A stretch of DNA of 13,744 nucleotides, from assembly GCF_937919355.1 (NCBI RefSeq), contig NZ_CALFSA010000003.1, positions 1 through 13,744 of the forward strand. Direction: 5' to 3'. Below are positions 1 through 6,328 of this stretch, in pieces. Numbering within the stretch: the stretch's first letter is position 1; every line of letters begins with the position of its first letter. This DNA comes from an uncultured Methanofollis sp. (GTDB taxonomy: Archaea; Halobacteriota; Methanomicrobia; Methanomicrobiales; Methanofollaceae). The notes under the pieces were generated by a model. That model searched no databases, was not told the DNA's origin, and worked only from the letters and a program-made list of their open reading frames with translations. The position numbers and the translations under genes are program-made.

Positions 1-491
1 GGGACGCTGATCTTCCGTACTGGCAGATGCCGGGCGAGTATCAGGTAGATGTTGCGGGAGACACCGCAGAGGTGGTAACCTGTCACTATACCTACCTGTC
101 GGTCGCCTGCTGCGAGTTCGACTTCTCTGCCGTTCCCTATGGCAGTACCAGCCTCAACACCACTGTCAGGATAGGGGGAGACACCAATTTCGGGACCGCG
201 GATCTGCCCACAGTGCGGAACATCGGGAATGTGCCCTGTACGGTTCTTGTGATGCAGGACGACATGGGACTGGGAAAGCGCGCCGATGGCACCTGGAATG
301 TCATCTACAGTGCAGCGCTCGGTGACGGCGATGAGGTTAGTTACGGCCCCTCCCGGCAGGTCCCCCTCCCCGGTGTCCTGCCGGTGCGGGCCTCTCTGCC
401 AGTTTCTTTCTCTCTCAGGGTTCTTGGAGGGTCTGGTGGGTATTCGGGGAATATGACCTTCTCATACGTTCCTGCTGACTCTTCGGGATGA
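1..491 (+). CDS. C-terminal part of a probable secreted or surface beta-rich protein (5' end outside window)
   Basis: The reading frame is open from base 3, ahead of the first ATG at 27, so the gene starts upstream of the window and only about 162 residues are seen. The visible part is rich in Gly, Ser, Thr, Val and aromatic residues, has almost no Lys, and carries segments such as RNIGNVPCTVLVMQDD and SLPVSFSLRV. These resemble the beta-strand pattern of Ig-like or camelysin/WxL-like surface domains. Three cysteines lie in the first half (TCHYTYLSVACCEF). N-glycosylation-type sequons are present (NTT, NMT). There is no C-terminal transmembrane anchor, so an anchor or signal peptide, if any, lies in the missing N-terminus. 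It ends at TGA 489-491 and the next genes lie on the other strand. I do not recognise a specific family; the surface location is inferred from composition only. Confidence 0.7.
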   Translation, partial: DADLPYWQMPGEYQVDVAGDTAEVVTCHYTYLSVACCEFDFSAVPYGSTSLNTTVRIGGDTNFGTADLPTVRNIGNVPCTVLVMQDDMGLGKRADGTWNVIYSAALGDGDEVSYGPSRQVPLPGVLPVRASLPVSFSLRVLGGSGGYSGNMTFSYVPADSSG

Positions 492-550
492 AAGCGGGAA
501 AGTGTCGGAGGGATATCTCGTCGAAAGACCCTCTCTGACCAGTATGTGGC

Positions 551-567
551 AGGGAGAAAAGAATTGC
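551..567 (-). terminator. Probable T-rich terminator of the small gene at 575-778
   Basis: Read on the minus strand, the sequence just after the TAA stop at 575 runs GCAATTCTTTTCTCCCT. This is a short pyrimidine tract with a TTTT core, of the type that ends transcription in archaea. There is no clear hairpin. Confidence 0.35.
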
Positions 568-574
568 AGGGGGG

Positions 575-778
575 TTAATACTCTTTCATGATATATTCGG
601 CGAGTTTCAACCGTTTCAGGATCTCCAGGGCCTCCATCTTCTCGGCCTTCCCGAGGCGCTGGATCGCATCACGGACCTCATGGTCGGATACGGTGAGCAG
701 TCTGGAGACGTCGCCGGTGTCCGGTTTCCCCTGCAGGATTTCGTGCAGCCACCCGGCTGCTCCAACCTCTGCTGTCAT
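575..778 (-). CDS. Small helical hypothetical protein (67 aa)
   Basis: The protein starts MTAEVGAAGWLHEIL and ends LAEYIMKEY. It looks almost wholly alpha-helical, with a charged heptad-like second half (EVRDAIQRLGKAEKMEALEILKRL). There is no signal peptide, membrane segment, cysteine or metal motif, so a cytosolic helical-bundle or adaptor protein is likely. A GTG 24 nt further upstream is also in frame, but the TATA box at 805-812 lies about 30 nt before the ATG at 778 and a transcript from it would begin near 783, so 778 is the start chosen. It is monocistronic and followed by a T-rich terminator. I do not recognise the family. The helix tail recalls small conserved proteins of Methanomicrobiales, but no function is claimed. 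Confidence 0.6.
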   Translation of the reverse strand: MTAEVGAAGWLHEILQGKPDTGDVSRLLTVSDHEVRDAIQRLGKAEKMEALEILKRLKLAEYIMKEY

Positions 779-802
779 GCTCAACCTATTATCCTGGCAC
801 AC

Positions 803-820
803 TGTTTATAAATATTTTCT
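803..820 (-). promoter_or_regulatory. Archaeal promoter (BRE/TATA) for the 67-aa gene
   Basis: Read on the minus strand the sequence is GAAAATATTTATAAACAG, with an A-rich BRE-like stretch followed by TTTATAAA at 805-812. The TATA centre is about 30 nt from the ATG at 778, implying a leader of only a few nucleotides. It is one of the best TATA matches in the window. Confidence 0.6.
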
Positions 821-988
821 TTTTCCCTCGTATGTCCTGTCTTCTCTCCCATATTTCTCCGGTGTCCCCATGCCATTATCCCGCTCTTCGAGGAGCAGCA
901 TGATGACTTCCATTGACTGATGGTCGCTCTGCCGGCGGTGAAAGCGCGGTGCACGGAGAGCAAGTCCGCCCTGATCACGTACGGTCAT
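806..988 (-). CDS. Doubtful small ORF (60 aa) behind a good TATA box
   Basis: This is the best candidate in the gap between the ABC operon and the 67-aa gene. The ATG at 988 lies about 37 nt downstream of a strong TATA element centred near 1025, and TGGGGACAC precedes it. The first 25 residues (MTVRDQGGLALRAPRFHRR) look unlike a folded protein. The second part, from MEVIMLLLEERDNG to the end, is more protein-like and hydrophilic. The stop codon lies inside the TATA box of the next gene. No family is recognised. An equally good reading is that the TATA box drives a short non-coding RNA, or that the ORF is chance. Confidence 0.25.
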   Translation of the reverse strand: MTVRDQGGLALRAPRFHRRQSDHQSMEVIMLLLEERDNGMGTPEKYGREDRTYEGKRKYL

Positions 989-1018
989 GTGTCCCCAGGC
1001 GATCGACGATCCGTATCC

Positions 1019-1031
1019 TCATATATATAGG
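1019..1031 (-). promoter_or_regulatory. TATA-box element CTATATATATGAG downstream of the ABC operon
   Basis: On the minus strand the sequence CACCTATATATATGAGG is a strong TATA match lying just 3' of the last ABC permease gene. It would place a transcript start near 1000, facing the 806-988 region. The core is self-complementary and could in principle act on the plus strand too, but no plus-strand gene follows. Confidence 0.4.
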
Positions 1032-1042
1032 TGCCCCTCCCC

Positions 1043-2248
1043 TCACTCATACCTGAGCGCCTCGATCGGGTCGAGATGCGCCGCTTTCCAGGCCGGATAA
1101 ACACCTGCAAGCAGGCTTGTCCCGATCCCGAAGCCGATGCCGGTGAGGATCTCTCGCATTCCCGCAGCATCGAGAGATGTCGGTGCAGTACCATATCCGG
1201 CAAAGATGGTCTCCGCCACTGATGCAGTGATCGCATACCCGGCGACGACCGAGAGAACCCCGCCGATGAGACTCCCGGCAATACCGAGGATAAGGGCCTC
1301 GTACAGGAACATCAGGAGTATCTCGCGGCGGAGCGCCCCAATACTCCGCATCACCCCTATTTCCTGTGTCCTCTGGGTCACTGAGATGATCATCACGTTC
1401 AGGATCGAGACACTGGAGACGAGGAGGGCGACACCCCCGATCCCGAGGAGGAAGATCGAGATGGCGTCGTAGGTCTGGTAATACATTTCCAGGATCTCCC
1501 TGGAGTCCTGGACGTCCACCACCTCTTTGCGCCTGTTCATCTGGTCCTTTACCGCCGCCTTGACCGCCGGGATCTCCTCGAGGTCGGCGACCTTGATCAC
1601 CACCCTGTCGTAGTCCTCCGCGCCGTGAAGGTCGGTGTACCAGTCATGGGTGACGACGACGGCATAGTCCGGGTTGATATCGATCGCAAGTCCTCGCTCC
1701 TCCAGGACACCGACAACCCTGACATCCTCGCCGGCGAGTGAGATCCTGCTCCCTGCCCTGATATCGAGTTCATGCGCAAGGCGCGCACCGATGAGCACCC
1801 CTCTGCCCGACCCCGGCGGGAACGACCCCTCTGCGACACTGAGAAGGAGGGGCATGTCGCTGGCATGGAGGACGATCACCGGTATATATCCACTCTCCCT
1901 CCCTTTTTTGAGCGCCTCAGCGGTCTGAATAAGTGGGATGGACGGGTTCGCTCCGACGGCATGCGCGATCCTGTCGGCGTCCCTCTCGGTGATCCCGGTG
2001 GCGAGGGCCGACCTGGGGTCGAAGGGGTCGCCGCTTGCGGCCGCTAGGTGGGGTGTGACGACGACGGTGTCTGAGACATCAGCGACCAGGCCCGAGAAGA
2101 GGATGATCAGGTTGTTGCCCAGGATGCCGAGGGATGCGATGGCAAGGACGCCGATGATGATCCCGAGGGCCGCAAGTCCCGACCGCACCCAGTGCCTTCT
2201 CAGGTTCCGCACCGCAAAGACGAGAAAGATCCGCTGCGCCGTCCGCAC
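1043..2248 (-). CDS. ABC transporter permease, MacB/FtsX type (third permease of operon)
   Basis: This is a membrane subunit of a MacB/LolCE-like ABC system. The N-terminus (RIFLVFAVRNLRRHWVRS, then one membrane helix in GLAALGIIIGVLAIASLGILG) is followed by an extracytoplasmic MacB-core domain of about 210 residues with the DINPDYAVVV motif shared by all three permeases. A C-terminal FtsX domain with three helices follows, ending YPAWKAAHLDPIEALRYE. Type VII ABC systems of this kind usually move or shed lipids, peptides or drugs by mechanotransmission; the substrate here is unknown. The start is GTG at 2248, because GGGGGTGA at 2254-2261 sits five bases upstream. An in-frame GTG at 2257 would overlap the preceding stop as GTGA but lacks a ribosome site. 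Length about 401 aa. Part of the FtsX domain is nearly identical at DNA level to the preceding permease gene. Confidence 0.93.
   Translation of the reverse strand: MRTAQRIFLVFAVRNLRRHWVRSGLAALGIIIGVLAIASLGILGNNLIILFSGLVADVSDTVVVTPHLAAASGDPFDPRSALATGITERDADRIAHAVGANPSIPLIQTAEALKKGRESGYIPVIVLHASDMPLLLSVAEGSFPPGSGRGVLIGARLAHELDIRAGSRISLAGEDVRVVGVLEERGLAIDINPDYAVVVTHDWYTDLHGAEDYDRVVIKVADLEEIPAVKAAVKDQMNRRKEVVDVQDSREILEMYYQTYDAISIFLLGIGGVALLVSSVSILNVMIISVTQRTQEIGVMRSIGALRREILLMFLYEALILGIAGSLIGGVLSVVAGYAITASVAETIFAGYGTAPTSLDAAGMREILTGIGFGIGTSLLAGVYPAWKAAHLDPIEALRYE
1257..1351. repeat. 95-nt near-identical tract, copy 1 (in permease 3)
   Basis: This stretch matches 2471-2565 in the neighbouring permease gene with four mismatches, all A/G transitions, and includes 47 bases without a difference. 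It encodes the same residues in both genes (from MRSIGALRREILLMF through GIAGSLIGG). The sequence on either side diverges much more, so the tract reflects tandem duplication with later gene conversion or strong local constraint. Confidence 0.85.
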
Positions 2249-2253
2249 CTCTT

Positions 2254-3453
2254 TCACCCCCGTATGGCCTCGATCGGTTTCATCCTCGACGCCTGCCAGG
2301 CCGGGTAGAGGCCGGAGGCCACGCTTGTCACCGTCCCGAAGACCATGGCGAAGAGGATGTAGGCGACCGAGAGAGGGTCGAAGACTGTCACCCCTTCGGC
2401 GAAGGTGGTGCCGGCGGTGAGCACCTGCACGGCGGCGATGCTGATGAAGTACCCGCCGACAAAACTAAAGACCCCGCCGATGAGACTCCCGGCGATACCG
2501 AGGATGAGGGCCTCGTACAGGAACATCAGGAGTATCTCGCGGCGGAGCGCCCCGATGCTCCGCATTACCCCGATCTCCCGTGTCCGTTCGGTGACCGAGA
2601 TGATCATGACATTCAGGATCGAGACTGTTGCGATGACGAGGGAAACCCCCCCGATCGCAAGGAGGAACCGTGTCATTGCGGCATAGATCTCGTTCACCTG
2701 CCGCAGTGCCTCCCGTGAGTCGGTGATGTCGACAACGTCGTCGCGCCTGTTGAGGAGACCGTCCACCTCCTCCTTGACGCCGTCGATCTCTGCGGGGTCG
2801 GTGACCCTGATCACCACATAGTCGTAGCCCTCTGCCTCCGGGAAGAGGTCCCGGAACCTCTCCTCCACGATGACGATGGCATAGTCGGGGTTGATGTCGA
2901 AGGCAAACCCCCTCTCTGCGATCACGCCGGAGATGATCGTCTGCTCGTCGCCGAGGCGGATCCTGCTCCCGGCCCGCAGGTCATACTCCCGGGCCAGGTA
3001 GGTGCCGATAAGGGCGCCCCTCGACCCTGTCCGCAGGTTGTTCCCCTCTTCGAGGTCGAGGAGGTAGGGGATGTCCTCGGTTGCAAGCCCGATGACCTGC
3101 GCGTACCCCCCCTCGTTCCCGACCGTGATCTCTCCGGCCCCCTGGAGAACCGGGATCACCCTGTGCCCCGCCGCCGCCTTCTCGATGCGCTCGACGTCGG
3201 CGTCCGGGATTGTGGCTTCGACGACGGTCCTGGGGTCGCCGGCGAACCCGGCGCCGCCAATGGCGGTGTGTGGGGTGATCACGATTGTGTCTCCCACATC
3301 TGAGATAAGGGCGGTGGCAAGGAGGTTGATGGAGTTCCCCATGACGCCGAGGGACGCAATCGCAAAGACGCCGATGACGATCCCGAGGGTGGCGAGGATA
3401 GACCGCACCTTGTGGCGCCGCAGGTTCCGCACGGCGAATGTGAGGAATATCAT
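2254..3453 (-). CDS. ABC transporter permease, MacB/FtsX type (second permease of operon)
   Basis: The 399-residue protein begins MIFLTFAVRNLRRHKVRS, followed by a membrane helix (ATLGIVIGVFAIASLGVMG). A MacB-core extracytoplasmic domain comes next, with ITPHT near its start and DINPDYAIVIV in its second half. The FtsX domain has three helices and ends YPAWQASRMKPIEAIRG. The frame is open far upstream of 3453, but that stretch is an Arg/Pro/His-rich shadow of the ATPase gene. ATG 3453 overlaps the ATPase stop as ATGA and gives the same N-terminus as the first permease. Translation is probably coupled, as no clear ribosome site is seen. It shares the operon's single ATPase with its two paralogues, and may pair with either. 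Confidence 0.93.
   Translation of the reverse strand: MIFLTFAVRNLRRHKVRSILATLGIVIGVFAIASLGVMGNSINLLATALISDVGDTIVITPHTAIGGAGFAGDPRTVVEATIPDADVERIEKAAAGHRVIPVLQGAGEITVGNEGGYAQVIGLATEDIPYLLDLEEGNNLRTGSRGALIGTYLAREYDLRAGSRIRLGDEQTIISGVIAERGFAFDINPDYAIVIVEERFRDLFPEAEGYDYVVIRVTDPAEIDGVKEEVDGLLNRRDDVVDITDSREALRQVNEIYAAMTRFLLAIGGVSLVIATVSILNVMIISVTERTREIGVMRSIGALRREILLMFLYEALILGIAGSLIGGVFSFVGGYFISIAAVQVLTAGTTFAEGVTVFDPLSVAYILFAMVFGTVTSVASGLYPAWQASRMKPIEAIRG
2471..2565. repeat. 95-nt near-identical tract, copy 2 (in permease 2)
   Basis: This is the partner of the tract at 1257-1351, in direct orientation, offset by 1214 bp, with four transitions in 95 bases. Direct repeats of this length could support deletion of one permease gene by recombination, giving a fused permease. 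Confidence 0.85.
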
Positions 3454-4127
3454 GCGATTCTGCCGTCGACGATGGTGATCCGTCGCCGTGCGTACGCGGC
3501 GACGTTCTGGTCGTGTGTGACCATGATGACCGTCCTGCCCCGTCGATTCATTTCGTCCAGAAGTTCCATGATCCCGGTCCCGGTCTTTGTGTCCAGATTG
3601 CCTGTCGGTTCGTCGGCGAGGAGGATCTCGGGGTCGTTGATGAGGGCGCGGGCGATCGCCACCCTCTGTTGCTGCCCGCCCGAGAGTTCGGCAGGTGTGT
3701 GGGAGAAGAGTTCCTCTTCGAGGCCGACGGCGGCGAGGACTTCCAGGCAGCGTTCGGTGCACCCCCCTTCCCGCTCCTTCAGGATGCGGGGGAACTCCAC
3801 GTTCTCGATGACGTTCAGGAGGGGTATGAGGTTGAACTGCTGGAAGATGAAGCCGATATGGTCCCGGCGGAGACGGGTGAGTTCGTCGTCGGAGAGTGTG
3901 CCGACGTCCTTTCCCTTGATGAAGAGTGTCCCTGACGTCGGTGTGTCCAGGCAGCCCATGAGGTTCAAGAGGGTGGACTTCCCTGACCCCGAGGGGCCCA
4001 TGATCGCCAGGAACTCGCCGGGCATCACGTCGAGGGAGACGTGGTCGAGGGCGACGACATCGCCTGCCGGCAGGGGATAGACCTTGGTCACGCCCGTGAA
4101 TCTGATGATAGGTCCTTCTTCATTCAT
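3450..4127 (-). CDS. ABC transporter ATP-binding protein, MacB/LolD type
   Basis: This is a complete 225-residue nucleotide-binding subunit that would power the neighbouring permeases from the cytosol. All motifs are present: Walker A GPSGSGKS (44-51), Q-loop FQQFN (95-99), signature LSGGQQQR (148-155), Walker B ILLADE (168-173) with the following PTGNLD, and switch histidine THD (204-206). The order and the phrase ADEPTGNLD are typical of the LolD/MacB/FtsE branch. The start is ATG 4127 (MNEEGPIIRF); the upstream frame to 4280 is a shadow of the permease gene. It overlaps the preceding permease by 8 nt and the following one by 4 nt (ATGA), so the subunits are co-translated. It is the only ATPase for three permeases in this operon. 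Confidence 0.96.
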   Translation of the reverse strand: MNEEGPIIRFTGVTKVYPLPAGDVVALDHVSLDVMPGEFLAIMGPSGSGKSTLLNLMGCLDTPTSGTLFIKGKDVGTLSDDELTRLRRDHIGFIFQQFNLIPLLNVIENVEFPRILKEREGGCTERCLEVLAAVGLEEELFSHTPAELSGGQQQRVAIARALINDPEILLADEPTGNLDTKTGTGIMELLDEMNRRGRTVIMVTHDQNVAAYARRRITIVDGRIA

Positions 4128-5280
4128 GTCGCAACGCCTCGATCGGGTTGACATGGGAGGCCTTCCACGCGGGGTAGAGGCCGGAGAGAATGCTCGTGCC
4201 GATACCGAAGCCCATACCGTACAGGATGTAGACAAGGCTTGAGGGGACAAAAAGGTAGGAGGTGTCCTGGAGCATGACACTGACCGCGAGGTAACCGCCG
4301 AAAAAACTCATGAGACCGCCGATGGCACTCCCGGTGAGGCCAAGGATGAGGGATTCATAGAGGAACATCAGGAGGACCTCTTTCTGGAGGGCGCCGATGG
4401 ACCTGATCACCCCGATCTCCTTTGTCCTTTCCGTCACCGACATCATCATGACGTTGAAGATGGAGACCCCGGCGACGACGAGGGAGATGCCGCCGATGGC
4501 CGTGGTGAATGTCGAGATCCTGTTGAAGGTCTCGATGAGTGTTTCCAGGACCGCCTTTGTATCGAGGACATTCACCACCTCTTCCCTCCTGTTGAACTGG
4601 TCCTCGATGGCGGCTTTGACGGTGTCGATATCGTCGAGGTTGCGCACCTTGACGATCACCTGGTCCCACTCGTCGGCACCGTAGAAGTCCTGGTAAAAGA
4701 CGTCTGAGACGACGAGGGCGTAGTCCGGGTTGATGTCGAAACCGACTCCCCGCTCCTTCATGATCCCGGATGTCCTGAGCCTTGCCTCCTCGTCGCCGAC
4801 CCTGACGCGGCTCCCGACCCTGAGGTCGTATTCTTCGGCGATTTTTGCGCCGGCCAGCGCCGTTGTCGGACCCCGCAGGTAGACACCATCTTCGAGGTCG
4901 AGAAGTTCGGGGACGTCCTCCTGCCGCATCCCGTAGATGGATGCGGCCCCAACCTCGCCGCCAATGACAACCCGGTCCCCGCCGACGTACAGGGGGACCA
5001 CGATATTCGACCCGACGGTGCGCTGGATCTCAGTCACCTGCCTGTCCGAGATCCCCTTCGAGGAGGCGCCCGGAGGCCCGTTCCCGCCGCCGGTATGGGG
5101 CGTGATAACGATGGTGTCGCCGACGTCGGTGAGGGTCTCGGAGATTGAGAGCACCAGACTGTTACCGAGGATGCCCATCGAGGCGATGGCGGCGACGCCG
5201 ATGACGATCCCGATCACCGCAAGGAGGGACCGGAGCCAGTGGAGGCGTACGTTTCGCCTGGCGAACTCAAAAAAGATCAT
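4120..5280 (-). CDS. ABC transporter permease, MacB/FtsX type (first gene of operon)
   Basis: This 386-residue permease opens the operon. It starts MIFFEFARRNVRLHW, has a first membrane helix at about 18-40, an extracytoplasmic MacB-core domain at about 45-250 (GDTIVITPHTGGG; DINPDYALVVS), and an FtsX domain with helices near 257-283, 303-330 and 345-370. It ends with YPAWKAS and NPIEALR. A strong ribosome site GGAGGGTG (5286-5293) stands five bases before the ATG. The three permeases share these marks but this one is the most divergent in the FtsX loop (VIRSIGALQKEVLL). No MacA-like adaptor or accessory protein is encoded next to it. The substrate cannot be told from sequence; export or envelope-remodelling roles fit the family. 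Confidence 0.95.
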   Translation of the reverse strand: MIFFEFARRNVRLHWLRSLLAVIGIVIGVAAIASMGILGNSLVLSISETLTDVGDTIVITPHTGGGNGPPGASSKGISDRQVTEIQRTVGSNIVVPLYVGGDRVVIGGEVGAASIYGMRQEDVPELLDLEDGVYLRGPTTALAGAKIAEEYDLRVGSRVRVGDEEARLRTSGIMKERGVGFDINPDYALVVSDVFYQDFYGADEWDQVIVKVRNLDDIDTVKAAIEDQFNRREEVVNVLDTKAVLETLIETFNRISTFTTAIGGISLVVAGVSIFNVMMMSVTERTKEIGVIRSIGALQKEVLLMFLYESLILGLTGSAIGGLMSFFGGYLAVSVMLQDTSYLFVPSSLVYILYGMGFGIGTSILSGLYPAWKASHVNPIEALRHE

Positions 5281-5285
5281 ACCGA

Positions 5286-5317
5286 CACCCTCCCCCCTGA
5301 GCGGTGCGGCAATAAAT
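5286..5317 (-). promoter_or_regulatory. Start region of the ABC operon: ribosome site and weak TATA
   Basis: On the minus strand GGAGGGTG (5286-5293) is an excellent Shine-Dalgarno site for the ATG at 5280. An ATTTATT element at 5311-5317 is a possible TATA box. Its spacing would put the transcript start almost within the ribosome site, so the TATA assignment is weak while the ribosome site is firm. Confidence 0.4.
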
Positions 5318-5378
5318 GTGCCGGTCGGCGCCTCTCCGGATCGTCACCCTCATCTCCCCTTATGCCCCACGCATCTCC

Positions 5379-6221
5379 ATGCTACGCGTCGGTTGCCATG
5401 TCTCCATCGCCGGGTCCCTTGCCGATGCCGTCGGGCGGGCCGGGGAACGGGGGTGCACCACATTCCAGATCTTCTCCCGGAACCCGCGGGGCTGGAGGTT
5501 TAAGCCTCTCACCGACGGCGAGGCAGGCGACTTCCGCTCCCGTCTCGACGCCGCGGGGATAGGCCCTGCCGTCGTCCACATGCCGTACCTGCCGAACCTC
5601 GCCTCGCCGAAGGAGGAGGTGTACCAGAAGTCTGTCCAGACCCTTGCCGCTGAACTCAGGCGCTGCGACCTCCTTGGTGTCCCCTTCCTGGTGATGCATC
5701 TCGGCAGCCACCTCGGCACCGGGATCGAGGGGGGGCGTCGGCGCCTCATCGACGGCGTCTTCCACGCCTTCGATGAAGCGGGTGGTGATGCCGTCCTCCT
5801 CCTGGAAAACACCGCGGGGACAAAGAACAGTCTCGGCGGGACCTTCGAGGAGATCAGGATGATCCTCGACGTTCTCCCGGAAGAGAGGACCGCCGTCTGC
5901 TTTGACACATGCCACGCCTTTGCCGCGGGCTATGACCTGCGGGACGGGACGGCAGTCGGTGCGACCCTCGACGCCTTCGACGACGCAATCGGGATCGACC
6001 GCCTGCGCGTCGTCCACTGCAACGACTGCAAGGGTGGTCTTGGTTCTCACCTCGACCGCCACGAGCACATCGGCCTCGGGGCGATCGGGGAGGAGGGTTT
6101 CCAGGCTTTCTTCGCGGTCCCGGCGGTCCGCCGCCTCCCTCTCATCTGCGAGACCCCGGTGGACGAGCGGCGGGACGATGCCGGGAACATCAAGAAGGTC
6201 GGGGAACTCGCCCGGGGATAA
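5379..6221 (+). CDS. nfo: Endonuclease IV (AP endonuclease, Nfo family)
   Basis: This is a base-excision-repair enzyme that cuts DNA 5' of abasic sites and trims blocked 3' ends, using a trinuclear zinc centre in a TIM barrel. At 280 residues it has the usual family length. All nine expected metal ligands can be placed by motif: H67 (VVHMPY), H107 (MHLGSH), E143 (LLENTAG), D176 and H179 (CFDTCHAF), H213 (HCNDCKG), D226 and H228 (LDRHEHIG), and E258 (CETP). The start MLRVGCHVSIAGS at 5379 matches how family members begin. The frame stays open to an ATG at 5316, but that 21-residue extension is unlike the family. I see neither a clear TATA box nor a ribosome site for 5379. It is divergent from the ABC operon and followed by a T7 terminator. 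Confidence 0.97.
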   Translation: MLRVGCHVSIAGSLADAVGRAGERGCTTFQIFSRNPRGWRFKPLTDGEAGDFRSRLDAAGIGPAVVHMPYLPNLASPKEEVYQKSVQTLAAELRRCDLLGVPFLVMHLGSHLGTGIEGGRRRLIDGVFHAFDEAGGDAVLLLENTAGTKNSLGGTFEEIRMILDVLPEERTAVCFDTCHAFAAGYDLRDGTAVGATLDAFDDAIGIDRLRVVHCNDCKGGLGSHLDRHEHIGLGAIGEEGFQAFFAVPAVRRLPLICETPVDERRDDAGNIKKVGELARG

Positions 6222-6225
6222 GGAG

Positions 6226-6248
6226 GATCCTGCCCCGGTTTTTTTGAG
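6226..6248 (+). terminator. Terminator after nfo
   Basis: GGATCCTGCCCCGG followed by seven T residues (6239-6245) lies just after the nfo stop codon. This is a typical archaeal oligo-T terminator. Confidence 0.6.
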
Positions 6249-6288
6249 GTCAGGTGGCGTAATGGGCGGGAAATTGGGCAGATGTCGG

Positions 6289-6297
6289 ATATTTATG
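6289..6297 (+). promoter_or_regulatory. Probable TATA box (ATATTTATG) for the CPBP protease gene
   Basis: The element is centred about 36 nt before the ATG at 6329, giving a leader of roughly ten bases. It lies between the nfo terminator and the next gene, which supports independent transcription. Confidence 0.45.
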
Positions 6298-6328
6298 ATC
6301 CACGGGCGTACAGTACTCTTCTGATATC

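Noticed and set aside
3454..3762. N-terminal extension of the second ABC permease (reading on from 3453 to 3762)
   Set aside because: It is Arg/Pro/His-rich and lies wholly over the ATPase gene in another frame. ATG 3453 gives an ATGA overlap and the family N-terminus.
4128..4280. N-terminal extension of the ABC ATPase
   Set aside because: It is a Ser/Arg-rich shadow of the first permease; ABC ATPases of this type begin close to the sequence starting at 4127.
5382..6068. Minus-strand frame of 228 codons opposite nfo
   Set aside because: The plus strand holds endonuclease IV with all nine metal ligands; the antisense frame has no recognisable fold.
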